From Straminergon stramineum (taxonomy: Eukaryota > Streptophyta > Bryopsida > Hypnales > Calliergonaceae): DNA of 64,000 nt. A program made the position numbers and the translations under genes. The stretch's first letter is position 1; every line of letters starts with the position of its first letter. Location: positions 9,116,501-9,180,500 of the forward strand of contig OY987273.1 of the NCBI GenBank assembly GCA_963920665.1. Direction: 5' to 3'. This document shows positions 38,701-51,839 of this stretch, piece by piece. The notes under the pieces are model-generated. The model was not told where the DNA came from, made no database searches, and worked only from the letters and a program-made list of their open reading frames with translations.

Positions 38701-39341
38701 TACGGGTCCGAAATACCAGGGAGGATTCCGTATGGAGATAAGCACCCGCTAGTGGAAGAAATCCCCATATCACTTACCAGAAGGTTAGCCAAACCGTAGG
38801 ACCAGTCTAGCAAACGACTTACAATCACTATATTAGTTCCGGTTTCTATTGGTCTATCGTTGTAGTGGAAAAGTCTAAAACCGGCTCTATGTGATTTGCC
38901 TCGGGATTGGCCATCTGGGATGTTGTGAGAGTGTTTCCGGTCTGATCTAGTGCAACAATTGGTCTAAGTGTGTGTTGTGAAGTTTGGAGAGAGAAGAGAG
39001 TATGAGGAATATGAGTGGTGAGTCCCTACCCCTCTATACAATCAAAGGCGGACCCTCTAAGGGTAAAATAGAGGTACCAAAACCAGTGTTTGTGTGTGAA
39101 GAGACAGATCCGGATTCCGGGTAAGAGTGGATATGGATTCCGGGTAAGAATGGATCCGAATTGGATTCCAAAAAGGTAGTAAACCAGAAAGAGAGAAAAG
39201 AGGTGAAGAGAGATCTAAAGTTGGTAAAATGGATAATCTCAGCTTGCAACAATAGTCTAGATTCCCCTGGGACGATATTTCAAGTTAGTTTACACATTTG
39301 GGTGTTGTAAATGGTATTTACCGCTTGCTACGCGTATGACA
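35795..39341 (+). mobile_element. Element B: relative of elements A and C
   Basis: A 3.55-kb unit starting TATCGCGAGCC (degenerate TGTTGCGAGCC) and ending GCGTATGACA. It is collinear with element A over its whole length, including the non-coding leader (35800-36226) and tail (38100-39340). The flanks GCCTC and ATTGG do not match, so the target duplication is lost, rearranged or misplaced. The ORF is 36227-38091. Confidence 0.65.
36227..38091 (+). pseudogene. Element B protein (copy of element A ORF)
   Basis: ATG at 36227-36229 (MAEGDIRKPLV). A frameshift near 36300 and several stops interrupt it: TAG where copy C reads Trp (RPWT), TAG for Trp in VNWGKV (~36718), TAG after VEVK (36910-36912, shared with copy A), TAG for Gln in KQIEGL (~37222), TAG for Gln in LQLVKNL (~37324) and TGA for Arg (~37636). 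The domain order matches element A: globular N-terminal part, Glu-rich linker, coiled coil (~37200-37330), helical part, acidic tail to IRKI-stop. Comparing copies lets most stops be read as single C-to-T or G-to-A changes. Confidence 0.55.
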
Positions 39342-39740
39342 ATTGGGTTTGTTTAAGAATTGGGTTTTGATTGTTGGGTTTGGAATTTGTAGTTCTGCTT
39401 TCGTGAGTAATTGTTAGGAATAGGGTTTTGAACATATTTTTCTAAAATGTGGTGCTCATGGGCATTGCTACATTTCACGTTGACTTGTAAAACAAAATTG
39501 TATGTTTCAAAATCTTTGAGATTCCTTTTCTCTACTTATAGGTCTGTACTCCAATAAAGAAGAAGTGCAATTTCAATCTCCAAAAGCATTTAGGAAGTCT
39601 ATAGCAAAGTGAGGTTTTAGGTATTCTATTTTATACAAATTAGTCTACGATTTAGGGTTTTAGAATCACAGTTCAGTCTTAGTACACAATTTTTGTTTGC
39701 AAATTCTCCAATTTTAGGGTTTAGCTTATTCAAAGACATG

Positions 39741-40433
39741 TATCGTCGAGTTGAGGACACACTACAAACCTAGTGAATAGATTATTGTGTAGAGTCTACT
39801 TGTTTAGGGTTTTGATCATTGAAGAAACATATCGTCGACTCGAGGATATAGTTATCCATGATAATCTAAAGAAAATCTTGATAACTTCCAAATTCTAATT
39901 CCCACATTCCCACCAAGGAATAACCAACAAAATTTCATTAACAAAAACCCCACCTCCCAGGTCATCCACCTTATCGTCGAGTCGAGGATACCCTCTTAGA
40001 TAAAGAATTTACGGAATGACATACCAAAAATTTAAGAAAATTTTGCCAAGAAGTACAAGTCTCTACTTGTATCATCGACCCGACAATACCTTCATAAGGA
40101 TTTAAAGATAATTCCACCAATCAGAAGAGAAAACAACACAAAATTAATGATCAAAAAGAAACATTTGGACGTCACTAATATGAAATATGACTAATTTCAT
40201 GCCCGAAAACCGACGTCAGAGGAACAAATCGTTAGTATAGTAACAAATGAGTGTTAATGTTCATAGAAGTTTATATATCTTCACAATAGTTTCAACCAAC
40301 AACCTCACCTAAATGTAGCTATCATTGAGTCAATTATTTTTATGCAACGTTTAAAAAACCTGTCACCCAATAGTATGACCAATGCAATTTCTCCTCCAGC
40401 AATCCAAATGAACTTATTGTCGAATCGACGATA
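39741..40433 (+). repeat. Cluster of TATCGTCGA-GTCGACGATA palindromes
   Basis: Five variants of one ~19-bp palindrome lie upstream of the family X copy 3 ATG: 39741-39759, 39830-39848, 39972-39990, 40070-40088 and 40415-40433. More occur at 41925-41943 and 42071-42089 (both ends of one intron), 43581-43599 (inside the next intron), and 44678-44696 and 44856-44874 (in or beside coding sequence). Confidence 0.75.
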
Positions 40434-40477
40434 GATCAATTTCTAACAGATACTCACAAATCACTTGGTAGGATTTA

Positions 40478-43400
40478 ATGATGGAGAAGAAAGACCTCTA
40501 CGATTATTTCGTGACAAAGCATCATCTTCAACCCTTCATTAACCTCATGAACGATGAGCCCTTCATCGATGAAATGGTAGATAGCTATGAAATGCTATGG
40601 GAGTTCAAAGATCATATCAACACATGGACCTTTGGTGTGAATCGATGGAAGAACTATGTTTATCTTAAATACCGAATACAAGGCAAAACCAGCTACCTAC
40701 CCTGGAATATGAAAGAGAAGGTGACAATGATTTAGGATCACGACAGCAATTATGTTGAAATTGTGCTCTGTGAAGTTGATGAGAATGGAAACCAGAAAGA
40801 TCACTCTCACTCCATTGTAATCAACGTAAATTCTTATTATAGGAAGTTTGATCTCAAGAACCTCATGACATTCTTGGAGGGGTCGCAGATGGAGTCTCTC
40901 AACAAAGAATTTGAGAAATTTGGCTACGTTCCCTAGAAAAATGGCATAGCAAAATCCAATGCGACTAGATTGCATCATATTTTCCAAACTCTTGATCGAT
41001 ATGCCTTGGCAAATGTCGAGCTTGCACCATCACTTGGTAGAGATCTCTCTCAAGGTCAGAGAGGGGAATCCGAGAGTTGTCAACAAGATGGGTCTATAGC
41101 CACTGGTTCAGCACGCAAAGCAACAAGACTAGGTTAGACGAAATCGGCGAAAAGAAAGAAAGACAGCATCTCAACAGAAGGACCTCTATCTAGCAGGAAG
41201 AAAAAGAAAAGTCTTCCCAGAGGAGTTGCAGGTGCTAGAAGTTCAGGATCAGCACTCATGACTGTATCAACAGGTCTAGCATCCTCCGATATTCCACAAC
41301 GAGACTATGAGAAGTTTGCTTTAATTCAAAGAAACTTTTGGGCTGACTACAAGCCCTATTTTTTACTCGGCCAGGAAACAATATCCGTGGACATCAAACA
41401 GTGCATCCTGGCGAGTGATCAATATGTCATTCGAACACTACAGAAGGATATTTTTGCTGCTATGAAGAATGAACTCATTCAACTCATTGACATGAAGCAG
41501 AGGTAGAAGGTCTACCTTACCCCCATTGATTCTCATAATCAGCTTTTGAAAAAAAAGCCAGAGAAGTGGAAAGAAATCATGAATCGATGGTTCATGATTA
41601 TCAACAGTCAACACAACATCACGGCTTCAAAAGAGCTTCAAAAAGAAGGTAGTGGAGAATCGCGTCGAGTAGAGCTTTAGACTTGGGATGCTTTTATTAT
41701 TTGGCCCCTTGATCCAAATAAATTAAGAAACATCTCAAAATTCTACAACTGCACTAATCATTTGGATCATGCTCAACCAACATGGGGTAACCAAATCATT
41801 AGCTGCCGAAACATTTGGCTCGCCTGCAAACATCCCACAAATGTCTACACGGAGGATTTAACTCGGAAGAATAAATCCGTCTTCAACTTGACAAACTATA
41901 AGATATGCAATTGGTCTTCTTCATTATCATTGAGTCGAGGATAACTTCTTCATTTCCTATGAGAATGTAAATGCAAATTGATAATATCGAATGTGAATAA
42001 CTCTACATTTTACTACTATTTAGTGAATTACTTTATGTATGGACTATCTGTGTTTTTATTAACGTAGTATTATCGTCAACTCGACGATACTAAGGAAACA
42101 AATTCAATTATTTTCATGTTGGATTGTTATAGAATTCTTGTATTGGAAAGTGTAGAGCTTCACAGATGCAGTTGTCGAGAGATTCCAAAATATTAATCCT
42201 GAAAAGGATGGGGCATCCATCAAAGGGACTACGGATCTGAAAAATGAAATTTAGATCATCACCCTGATCAATGATCTCTGGGCATACTGGAATCGATTTT
42301 TGACAAGGCATTCTAAAGGTGAGCTGATGGAGCCAGTTTCCCTGAAATTGTTCAAGGAAATTAAAGGTTTCAAGATCAAAGCAATGTCCTTGAAAAGAGA
42401 GTTTTTCAAGCACTGTGGATGGTTCATAGACATTGACTTTGGAGTTTTTGCGTAGCACCTACTTGGTGAAACTCCGGGGCGTAAATCAATATACCTGAAA
42501 GTCTTTGTTGCAAGAACAAAAATACTAGTTCCTGACAACATTGCGCACAGTGATTGGGTAGAGCAGAGGAAGTGTAAAAATGTTGTTCTCCAGGATTTGA
42601 TGGACTTCAAACCGTCTTTGAAGTTCATAGACAATGGCGGTGATGTAATTGATACGACCTTGAGAGCATGGAAGGCAAGGCACCGGTTTACTTCCGTGTC
42701 GTGGGATTTCCTTCTCTCACATCCTATTGTTGAGTATTTCAAGAAACGGCTCAGGAACGATGCATGGTGGAAGCGGACGAAGGATCATGAGAAACAGTTT
42801 CCGGAGGTCCTATACATGTTCAGGAGGTTTATGAAGCTGAAGCACCAACTTCCTAAACCTGCTGGAGGAGTGCAGGTACGAGGAATTGACTTCATTGCCA
42901 AGGCGCTCGTCACCAGCATAAATTATACCTATCATCAATGAGAGGTTAACTTGGCAGTCCTAGATATTAGGGTGGTGCCATGATCAAATCCAACTGAAAT
43001 CGAAAGCGCTATCAACCCCTTTCTGACTTTCCTTGATCAGAAATTAGAACCACAAATGACTAAATCCAATATCTAGCTCTTCATTCTCAGTGGGAAGGAG
43101 GACGTGAAGGTTGTAACTTCTTTTGCAACTTTGAGGCTTACTGGTTTTGACTTTGTCACATCTACTTATGTCCCTAGTAGAACAGAGATGTTGAATAACG
43201 TGACAAATAGAGGAAAAGCCATTAATGTGCCGCTACTCTTCCTTTTCAAGAAGGATAATGACTTTGCCACAACCGCCCGCATGTGCCTCAAATCAAAATA
43301 TGACACACCTTTCGGGTGTGTATACTATATCGATCTGTCAAAGAATATGGAAGCAAAGTGGAGGATACATCCTACTGAATTATGGATGGAATTTTATCTA

Positions 43401-45134
43401 GACATACTCCAAGCCTTCGCAAAGCTAGATGAAAATGTTCTTGGCATCTATGCAGGACCAAAGTTCATGCTAGCTGTGAAGGTTAGTGTATCTTCTCTCT
43501 TAGAAATCATATTCCTCTATCTAGAATTATAATTCTTTAATTTTTCTAAGCTTATCTTTGAAGTACGTGCAGTCCATTGTTATCCTTGGGTCGACGATAA
43601 TATCATCTACCTTGGATATACATTAAACATTGATTTAGAAATGCAAAATCTAAAATGTTTGTGTGTGATTTGTAGATGTTCGGTGTGTACTTCTATGGCT
43701 TTAGTGACAAAGAAGATGCAAAGCCATACTCAAAAATACCTCTTCTAGCGAATAAGATGGATAAAAATGACTTCATGATTTCGAATTCACCTTATTCGCT
43801 ACTATACGATCGTCCTACAAGTGGTGGACCTATGGTCATTCACTCCAACTCACCTCCATCGCCACCCATGACGTTGGAGTCACCGCTAGAAAGTAATGTC
43901 GTGGGAAACCGCCAGAGGGAAGCTATTGGGCCACATGTAAGTATTGATCTTGGTGTTGAAGGAATCGATCAATTCGGGACTAACACATTCCAGGTCCACA
44001 CATGGATGGACACTCTTGCTATTCCGGTCATATTGCAAAGTCAACATGATGATGAGGATGTAGAGACCGACACTTAATTTGAGAGACATAGGGAGGAGCA
44101 AGTTGGAGAGGAATGAGGGAGAGACAATGAGGACGTTGTCATTACCGACGTGATCAGATCCCAAGGGAATCATGTAGCTGAAGAAAGTCACCCCTCAATA
44201 AGATCAGATAACCCCATCATCATAAGTGATGATGATGATATCGATCATTTGCACTCATCAGACGATGACAATGACGCAGATGGTGTTCCCCAACAAGTCA
44301 AGCTAAAACCTGTCATCACACCCTCAGGCATGGTGGTGAAGGTCAAGAAGGATTGGTGGAAGAAAGACGAGGAAGCCAGGGAGAAGAGGAAATCCACGTA
44401 GAAGGAGCGGGAGGAAAAAGAAAGGCTGGTTGTTGAGCTACTAGTAGGCAACAAGGCTACCAATGAGAAAATTACTAAACTATAAGAGAAATCGGATTCA
44501 AAATATAACAAGCTACAAAGCCAGTTTGCAGTGCTCTTGAGTGCGTTGCAGTCCTAGAAGAGCCAATTGCAGAGCTGTTTGATTACATTCTCTGTTGCTC
44601 CGACTCCACAACCTCAGGTGCTGTCGAGTAGCACTTCAGCCATGCAAGAAATGGTGCAATTGGTCAATGGGTTGTCCTATCCTCGAGTCGAGGGTAAGGA
44701 TGAGGCGATCTCACTAGCACATGAGGACCTTGTCATCTCGAGCATCCCAAATGCCTAGGATCCCATCTCCAGATGAAGGGGCCTTCAAAGTCTTGGTTCC
44801 TGAGGCTGCTCTTGATGTTGCTCGACAAGAAGACACCATTCAAGGAGAAGAACATTATTGTCGAGGCGACGAAAATGTTGTCGAGGAGGCAGCACGAACT
44901 TCTGCGGCTGAGCCTCATAATGCAGCGGTGTGTGAGGAATCACGTGAAGTCCTCATGGAGGTAAACTCACCCCTTTCTGTAGAGGAGGCCTCCTCAAGGG
45001 TTAAGATCGCTTTCGGCTTTAGAGGCCCCCCAAGCCACTCGAAGGTCAAAGCGAAAGGAAAATGGAGCTCAAAGCTTGAGCTTATGCGAGTCTTTCAAGG
45101 GGGGAAGTGGACCGCACTATCATTCTCAACGTGA
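40478..45134 (+). pseudogene. Family X gene, copy 3 (most complete)
   Basis: An unrecognised three-exon protein. Exon 1 runs from ATG 40478 (MMEKKDLYDY) to about 41940 and includes a Lys-rich segment near 41150-41215. Exon 2 runs 42133-43481 after acceptor TTATAG. Exon 3 starts at 43676 (acceptor TGTAG, next codon ATG as in copy 1) and carries acidic stretches (DDDDIDHLHSSDDDND), then a coiled coil (44380-44560). A frameshift near 44740 leads into a final segment ending 45134. By eye there are 17 in-frame stops, 12 of them TAG. Alignment to copies 1 and 2 covers all exons (for example EFYLDILQAF...YAGPKF against EFYLHVLDLF...FASGKF in copy 1). No enzymatic motif is evident. It could be a domesticated or transposon-borne gene; this is unresolved. 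Confidence 0.6.
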
Positions 45135-45692
45135 GGATATCTTTAAAGGACTAGCAAAGCTCAAAGCATTGGAAGCAACTAGGAGCAATTGTATAGAATT
45201 AGACAAAGTAAAGATTTTGCCATCAATAAGTAAATCAAGCAAGGAAATATTTTGAAGTACTTAGTTTTGAGGTACCCTTTACTATTAATAGTATAGGAAG
45301 TAGACATACAAAAATACTTTCACAAGTTCAATGCTTCATATACAAGAAACCACTATGTTGATTCCATTGAATCTTATGCCTTTATAGTTCATTCACTACA
45401 AAGAATATTTACATACTCTTTTTGTATTAAACCACACAAGTAATTCCAACTTACTCACTTTAAAATGACTCCCTTTCTTTGTACAAAGTACTTTAGGTCC
45501 TCTATTTGAAAGAAAGTCTCACATCTTCTATTGTATTGATGTAATTATAATCTCATGTTTCAAGTCAATTGGGGCAACTTGTTCAAAGCTTTCTATCGTT
45601 GTTACATGGCCGGCTCTACATATCGTTGGGTTCAACAACTCTTAATTTACTAGAGCTTTGCATCCATTTTTCAAAGTCTCAAAATTGTCATT
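45135..45692. other. AT-rich downstream flank
   Basis: No gene is visible. One half-palindrome (TTTCAAGTCAATTGGGG, near 45559) resembles the copies 1 and 2 motif. Confidence 0.4.
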
Positions 45693-46950
45693 TTGTCTCA
45701 ATTTAACGAATAAGGCCTTACAACACCAAAATGTCGTAAAATGACTCGAAATATTGTCCTAGGGGATTCTAGTATGTTGCTACAAGCTAAGGTTATCTGG
45801 ATTATCTTCTTAACCAATTTGTCCAACTCCTTACTCTCTTTTCCAGAAATTCTATCTATTTGGAATTCTATCCGAATCCAACTTCTTTTGGATTCCGATT
45901 ATGTCTTCTCCAAAACACTAGTTTTCTATTCCTTTGTTTTACCCTCAGAGGGTCCGCTTTTGATCTTGTAGAAGGGTAGGGACTCACCACTCATATTCCT
46001 CACACTCTCTTCTCTCTCTAACTACACAAAACTCTCTTGACCAAATGTTGTAATAGATCAGACAAGGAAAACACTCTCACAACTTCCCGGATGGCCTATC
46101 TGAAAAGCAGGTCACTTACAACAATCTCTAGCCTCTTCCACTACAACGACATATCAACAAAACCCAAAACTGATGGGGAATTGTTAGTCGTTTACCAGAC
46201 TCATCCTCGGGTAGATAGACCTTTCAAAGAGTGGGGATCTTTTCGCTGGCGGTTGCTTATCTCCACATGGAACCCTCCTTGAATTCCGAACTCGCATCCA
46301 TACTACTCCTTGTTGGATTACCGTTCCAATAATTTGAAGGCACAATATGCAAGACCGTATTCACAAGCCTGAACTACATCACAAACATTCCCTCCAAATT
46401 GGATCCAGTCACCCAAGATCCAAATTCCTCCTTTCCTCTCTCCCTCTTACACTTCAACACTCTCACAAGTAGAAACAACAAAGCTGGATGTACACAGTCA
46501 AATCCTAAATAGCCACTTGGTGGCTTAGATTCAAGAAAGAGAATAAAATAAACAACTATAAGTGCTAGGATGGAATGAGAGGGCAACAAACCTGCCCACC
46601 CCTTTAAAACCAAAACCAAAAGGCAAAAAGTCACCCGAAAATCAAGGTGACCAACCACTAACCTTCTAAGAAATCTAGAAAGTGCAAGTGGATCCTAAAA
46701 ATCCGGAATCCAGGCCCATGCTTGGAAACCCATCTAAAATCTAAAATTCAAATCCTAACTAACTGAAACCTAACTACTTTGCCTTCCTCGCCTTCTTCAA
46801 ACTGTTGCCACCTTGAGTTGTTGGGGCCCGGGTGAGTGCTCTCATTGGAGTTATTTTGACCAATGCCTGGGTCTAGATCTTCCTTGTCACTAGTGGGGAC
46901 GGATCATCTTCGTCCTCCTCTTTTGTTTCCGTTCCAATCTAGTACTAGGT
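45693..46950 (-). mobile_element. Element D: 3' fragment of A/B/C element
   Basis: Aligns with about 6050-7330 of element A (same orientation): GAGGGTCCGCTTTTGATCTTGTAG, the conserved tail and the start of the acidic C-terminal coding region. It lacks the TG...CA ends and most of the ORF, and is more divergent than A, B and C. Confidence 0.65.
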
Positions 46951-47958
46951 TGAAGTACACTAGACCCTTGTACTTTTGAGGTCACAACGCAATATTGGTA
47001 GTAAACATGATTTTGTACTTCATAATACTCAAAATTTAAAGGGTTTTCTTACGGTTCCAGAGTGTTTTCTTGGAGGCTATATATGTTAGGTACCTAGGCG
47101 CATTACTAAATTCATTGAAAATCTTGTTTCATACTACAAAATTTGTACTTCTGTGGATGACTATTAAAATGTCACAATACTACAAATCACTTAAAAGTAC
47201 AAAAATTTTGACCTTCAAGAACTCACATTCTACTGCCCTTTCTTCACAAAAGACAACAAAGGGTCCTCTATAAGAATTTGTATTCAAATTCCTCATAACA
47301 TTACATATGTGGCGAAGATCTATAAAAATAGTGTTGGTTTTTTTGTCATACGATAATTTGGTGGAAAAATATAGTTTCTTTAATTGCTTCTAAGATTTAG
47401 GATCCTTTCATCTAATTCTAGGATGGCTAAACATCAAAACTTCACAAATATTGTTTTTCTAGGAAAAAAAATTCCACCTCTCCCTAAGTCTTTTTAGTAC
47501 ACAAGTATTTCTTAATGTACTTCAGGTATGTTTAGATTATTCTTTCATTATTGGCGCCACCATGGAATTTCGGAAATGCTATTCTAAAGGACAACTGATT
47601 CAGATAAAGCCTGGTTTCTTGCCACCAATGTTGACGTCGTCTCTCTCACTAAGTCTCCATCTCATTTTTTTGAATATTCATGCATGCTTGCTAAGTTGTG
47701 CTAGAAACACTCACTAAGTTCGGAAAAAAATTCGCTTCGTGAACTTCAAGTTGCATGGTAGTTGATCTCACATTGTCATCTCCCTTGTTTTTTAAGTCGT
47801 TGTACCCTTGGAATGTGTAGATATGCTAATTTTGCACAATTCGTTGTCTATGTTGTTTTCACGTTGTCATCTCTCTGTGGTTTATACGTCAGGTCTCTTA
47901 TCTCGCCTAGGGTTGACGAAAGTGAGCGTCCCAAGCAAAATTGCATCCAAAAATCGGA
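46951..47958. other. AT-rich non-coding stretch
   Basis: No recognisable coding or repeat structure beyond short AT-rich frames. Confidence 0.4.
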
Positions 47959-48239
47959 TGTCTAGACGTCCAGACGTCTGCACTCTACAAACGTTGTGTC
48001 TCTGGTGGGTAAAAAACACCGGCCGCAAATTTACCCTCGGTAAATGCGGTCAGGTGGACGGGCGGATGGGCGGTTGGGTGGACGGGCGAACAGACGAGCG
48101 GATGGCAGGTTAGGCAGACGGACGAATGGGCGGATGGGCGGTCGGGCGGACAAGTGGACAGGTGAACAGGCGGGCGGACGGCAAGTTAGGCAGACGGTAG
48201 ATGGGCAGTCAAGCGGATGGGTAATCGGTTCGGGGACGC

Positions 48240-49560
48240 TCCCTATGTAGTCGCAACAACTTTTAGTTACAATTTACGAATTCGTTTTTTGGAATTTTAG
48301 GGCGCGTAATATACCGTTGGAAAGGTCTTGGAAATACCTTTCCAATGGTATATCACACGCCCTTAAACACCAAAATCTCCAATCGGGAATGCCAAAAGAA
48401 GTATGATGCTTCAAAAAGTGAGTGTCCGCCTTGGTGTCTGCCTGTCCGCCCGTCCGCCCACCCTCCCGTCTGCACCCCACGTTTGCTTGGCAAACGGTCG
48501 GACGGGTGATCAGTTGGGCGGACGCTCACTATATAGTTGCAACAACATTCAGTTGCAATTTCTAAATTCAATTTCTGGAATTTTGGGGCGTGTAATATAC
48601 CGTTGGAGAGGTCTTGGAAATACCTTTCCAATGGTATATCACACGCCCTTAAACACCAAAATCTCCAATTGGAAATGCCGAAAGAAGTATGATGCTTCAA
48701 AAAGTGAGTGTCCGCCTTGGTGTCCGCCCGTCCGCTTGGTGGACGGGCTAACGGGAGATCATCTGGGCGGATGCTCACTTTGTAGTCGCAACAACTTTCA
48801 GTTGCAATTTCTAAATTCAATTTTTGGAATTTTAGGGCGTGTAATATATCGTTGGAGAGGTCTTGGAAATACCTTTCCAATGGTATATCACACGCCCTTA
48901 AACACCAAAATCTTCAATTGGAAATGCCGAAAGAAGTATGATGCTTCAAAAAGTGAGTGTCCGCCTTGGTGTCCACCCGTTCACCCGTCCGCCCACCCTC
49001 CTGTCTGCACCCCACGTCCGCTTGGCAAACGGTCGGACGGGTGATCAGTTGGGCGGATGCTCACTATGTAGTCGCAACAACTTTCAGTTGCAATTTCCGA
49101 ATTTGTTTTTTGGAATTTTGGGGCGTGTAATATACCGTTGGAGAGGTCTTGGAAATACCTTTCCAATGGTATATCACAAGCCCTTAAACACCAAAATCTC
49201 CAATTGGAAATGCCGAAAGAAGTATGATGCTTCAAAAAGTGAGTGTCCGCCTTGGTGTCCGCTTGTCCGCCCTCCCGTCCGCACCCCCGTCTACTTGGTG
49301 GACGGGCGGACGGGAGATCAGCTGGGCGGACGCTCACTTTGTAGTCGCGACAATTTTCAGTTGCAATTTCCGAATTCAATTTTTGGAATTTTGGGGTGTG
49401 TAATATACCGTTGGAGAGGTCTTAGAAATACCCTTCCAATGGTATATCACACGCCCCTAAACACCAAAACATTCAATTGGAAATGCCGAAAGAAGTATGA
49501 TGCTTCAAAAAGTGAGTGTCCACCTTGGTGTCCGCCCGTCCGCCCTCCCGTCCGCCATGA
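48240..49560 (+). repeat. ~250-290-bp tandem repeat, left array
   Basis: Five units start near 48248, 48533, 48783, 49071 and 49342 with GTAGTCGCAACAACTTTCAG. Each contains the near-palindrome ATACCGTTGGAGAGGTCTTGG...CCTTTCCAATGGTAT and ends in a GC-rich GTCCGCCCGTCCGCC patch. Open frames through the array are repetitive and overlap on both strands, so they are not taken as genes. Confidence 0.8.
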
Positions 49561-51370
49561 GCCTTTTCCTTCCGCTTAGTCCGCCAACCATTGCCGACTG
49601 CCCTGACCTTCCAAGACAAAGTAACGCCGTCCACCTCCTTGTCTCATGTACTTCACCTCTATCCGCTGGCAGTTTTATAACATTTAATTCTGAAAAGTGT
49701 AGAACTGTAGCTTCATTTCCAAAAAGAAACTCTTTAATGCGACAAGTATCCAATGCAATATTAATGTAAGAAAAGCATAATTCCAAGTTTTCCACCCCAC
49801 ATTTAAACATGCTTTTCAAATCCTATACCCTAAACCCTAAACCCTACAAAAAAAATCTGAATTGTAGAACCTTCAATTGTACATGTTAACTTATAACATT
49901 GCTTGAGTTTTCAAAAGTAGTGGTGCGATGTGTGAAATATGTTTTATTTTTTAATATTTGAAGTTTAGAATGCAATCATGACAATGTGATGCATATGTAG
50001 ATCATACTATCTTTGTCATGTGGGTTTTAATTGTTCTTAAGATTTACTTTATTATGGGCTACTACATAAATGTGGATCATTGGATTATAACCTAGAGTAT
50101 TTCTTCAATTTTTGTTGTAGAATGCATTGACAGTGCAAAACACCAATGTAAATATTCTAAAAGAATTTATATTATCTCATTATTCTATTACAACATTTAT
50201 GAGATGATGCTCAAAATGATTTAAGTACTTTAATGTAATTTTATGTGATATGATGTGGACTACATTAAAGTAAGCATTTATACAATAAAAATGAAATGGA
50301 GGTTCTTATCATACATGCTTATACTTATGTATACGTGTGTGCACCCTAAATTGTAAACCATCAATAAATTTCTCACAACCCCAAAATATTAGAACTTAGG
50401 TAGTGTAAAATGTGATTGACCTTCAAATATGATGAGCTTTCAAAATTCAAATACAACAATTGAGATAAGTAGGTCATACTCCAACGATTAGAAGTCCATT
50501 TCATCTCAAGACTTTTTTGAAAATGATTTTACGAGAAGGTTCATAATATCATATCTTGTAACTTATAAATTTACAATATTGATTTAATTGCTTATGTAGT
50601 TGTGTAGGCCTAGGATTTTTTTAAATCTTGAACCCCCAAAGTCCTGAGCCTTTTTTTTCTATCGATTATCATTCAAAATTGCCATTTCTATTGTGAAGAG
50701 CAAAAACTTTATAAATTAACTTTATATCCAACCATAGGAATTTGTACTAGATTAGTATAAAAATGTATGGGAGTAATGTTATCATCTCGATAACATGAAG
50801 TGCATACATTGCATGATATTTGTATTTAAAGTAAGAAAAAAAACCTTTTCTTTTGTCTTGCTATACTTGATTCTTGGGCTTTTCATTTTCTTCACTTTCA
50901 ATTTTGGCACTAACGATTTTAATTTTATAATATTTTCTATTGAAGAATCTAGCTAATAAGTGAAGAATCTTGGATAAAAATTCAAAAATAAATCATTTCA
51001 TTGAGATCATATTTCACAAGAGTCCTCTATAAGAGTGTAGGGCCTTTGAGACTTTAGGAATTAATTACTTTCCTTCAAAGGCATAGAAATCAATTAGGAA
51101 TTGAAACCAATTAAATTGTTACAATTTTAACTTTGAATATTTTTTGCTATTAGCCAAAAAGTATTGTTGATATGACAAACTTGTAAAAAACCACCAATGT
51201 AAAACTAAATTCCTTTTAATTACACATCCAGTTGAATTCTTTGTTTACAAATCAAATGATTTTCCAAAGAAGAGGCTATTTGGTGACACTTTTCATGGTT
51301 GTATTGATTTAGTGCCTCACTATAGAACATATTAAAGACATAATTTCTATAACTTTCTTCATTCACCATG
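49561..51370. other. AT-rich core of foldback element
   Basis: No coding region recognised. Three tandem telomere-type words (CCCTAAA) lie at 49828-49846. Confidence 0.45.
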
Positions 51371-51383
51371 CATTGCATGCTCT

Positions 51384-51810
51384 ACCCGTCTGCTCATTCG
51401 CCTACCTCTACAAAGTTAGAAACACCTCTCCCTCTCACCCTCTCCCTTGTCCGCCCATTCGCCGTGGACTGACCTCCACCAAATTGAAAACACTTCACTC
51501 TCGCTCTCGCCTTCCTCCTCATCCGCTTGTCCACCCGTCCGCCTTGGGCCAACCTCCTCCAAATTGAAAACCCTTGGCCCCTTATGCCCGCCTCTCCCTC
51601 CCGCCTTCCTCCCCATCCGCCTGGCCGCCCGTCTGGCCGTCCGCCACTCCACCTTAGGTTGAAGTCCACTAGCTTGAAAACACATCACTCTTAGCCCCTT
51701 GCGCCCGCCTCTCCCTCCTGCCTTTCCTCCCCATTCACCATTTTCCCATCCACCCGTCTGCATTCCCCGTCCGCCTGTCCACATTCGCCATCTGCCCGTT
51801 CGCCCGTTCG
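51384..51810 (-). repeat. ~100-bp GC-rich tandem repeat
   Basis: About four units with CTCCAAATTGAAAAC, CTCTCCCTC and GTCCGCCCATCCGCC words form the inner edge of the right arm. Open frames here are Arg/Gly or Pro/Ser low complexity. Confidence 0.6.
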
Positions 51811-51839
51811 CCTAGCGAATAAGAGGGCGAACAGTAAGG

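Noticed and set aside
40478..45134. Reassigned TAG codon (sense TAG)
   Set aside because: TAA and TGA also interrupt the same genes along with frameshifts, and related copies keep CAG or TGG at several of these places; decay explains it.
48240..49560. Long repetitive ORFs (about 213 residues)
   Set aside because: They are translations of a tandem repeat open on both strands; no independent protein signal.
49828..49846. Interstitial telomere or chromosome-fusion scar
   Set aside because: Under three CCCTAAA units; such short runs occur commonly by chance or in TE DNA.
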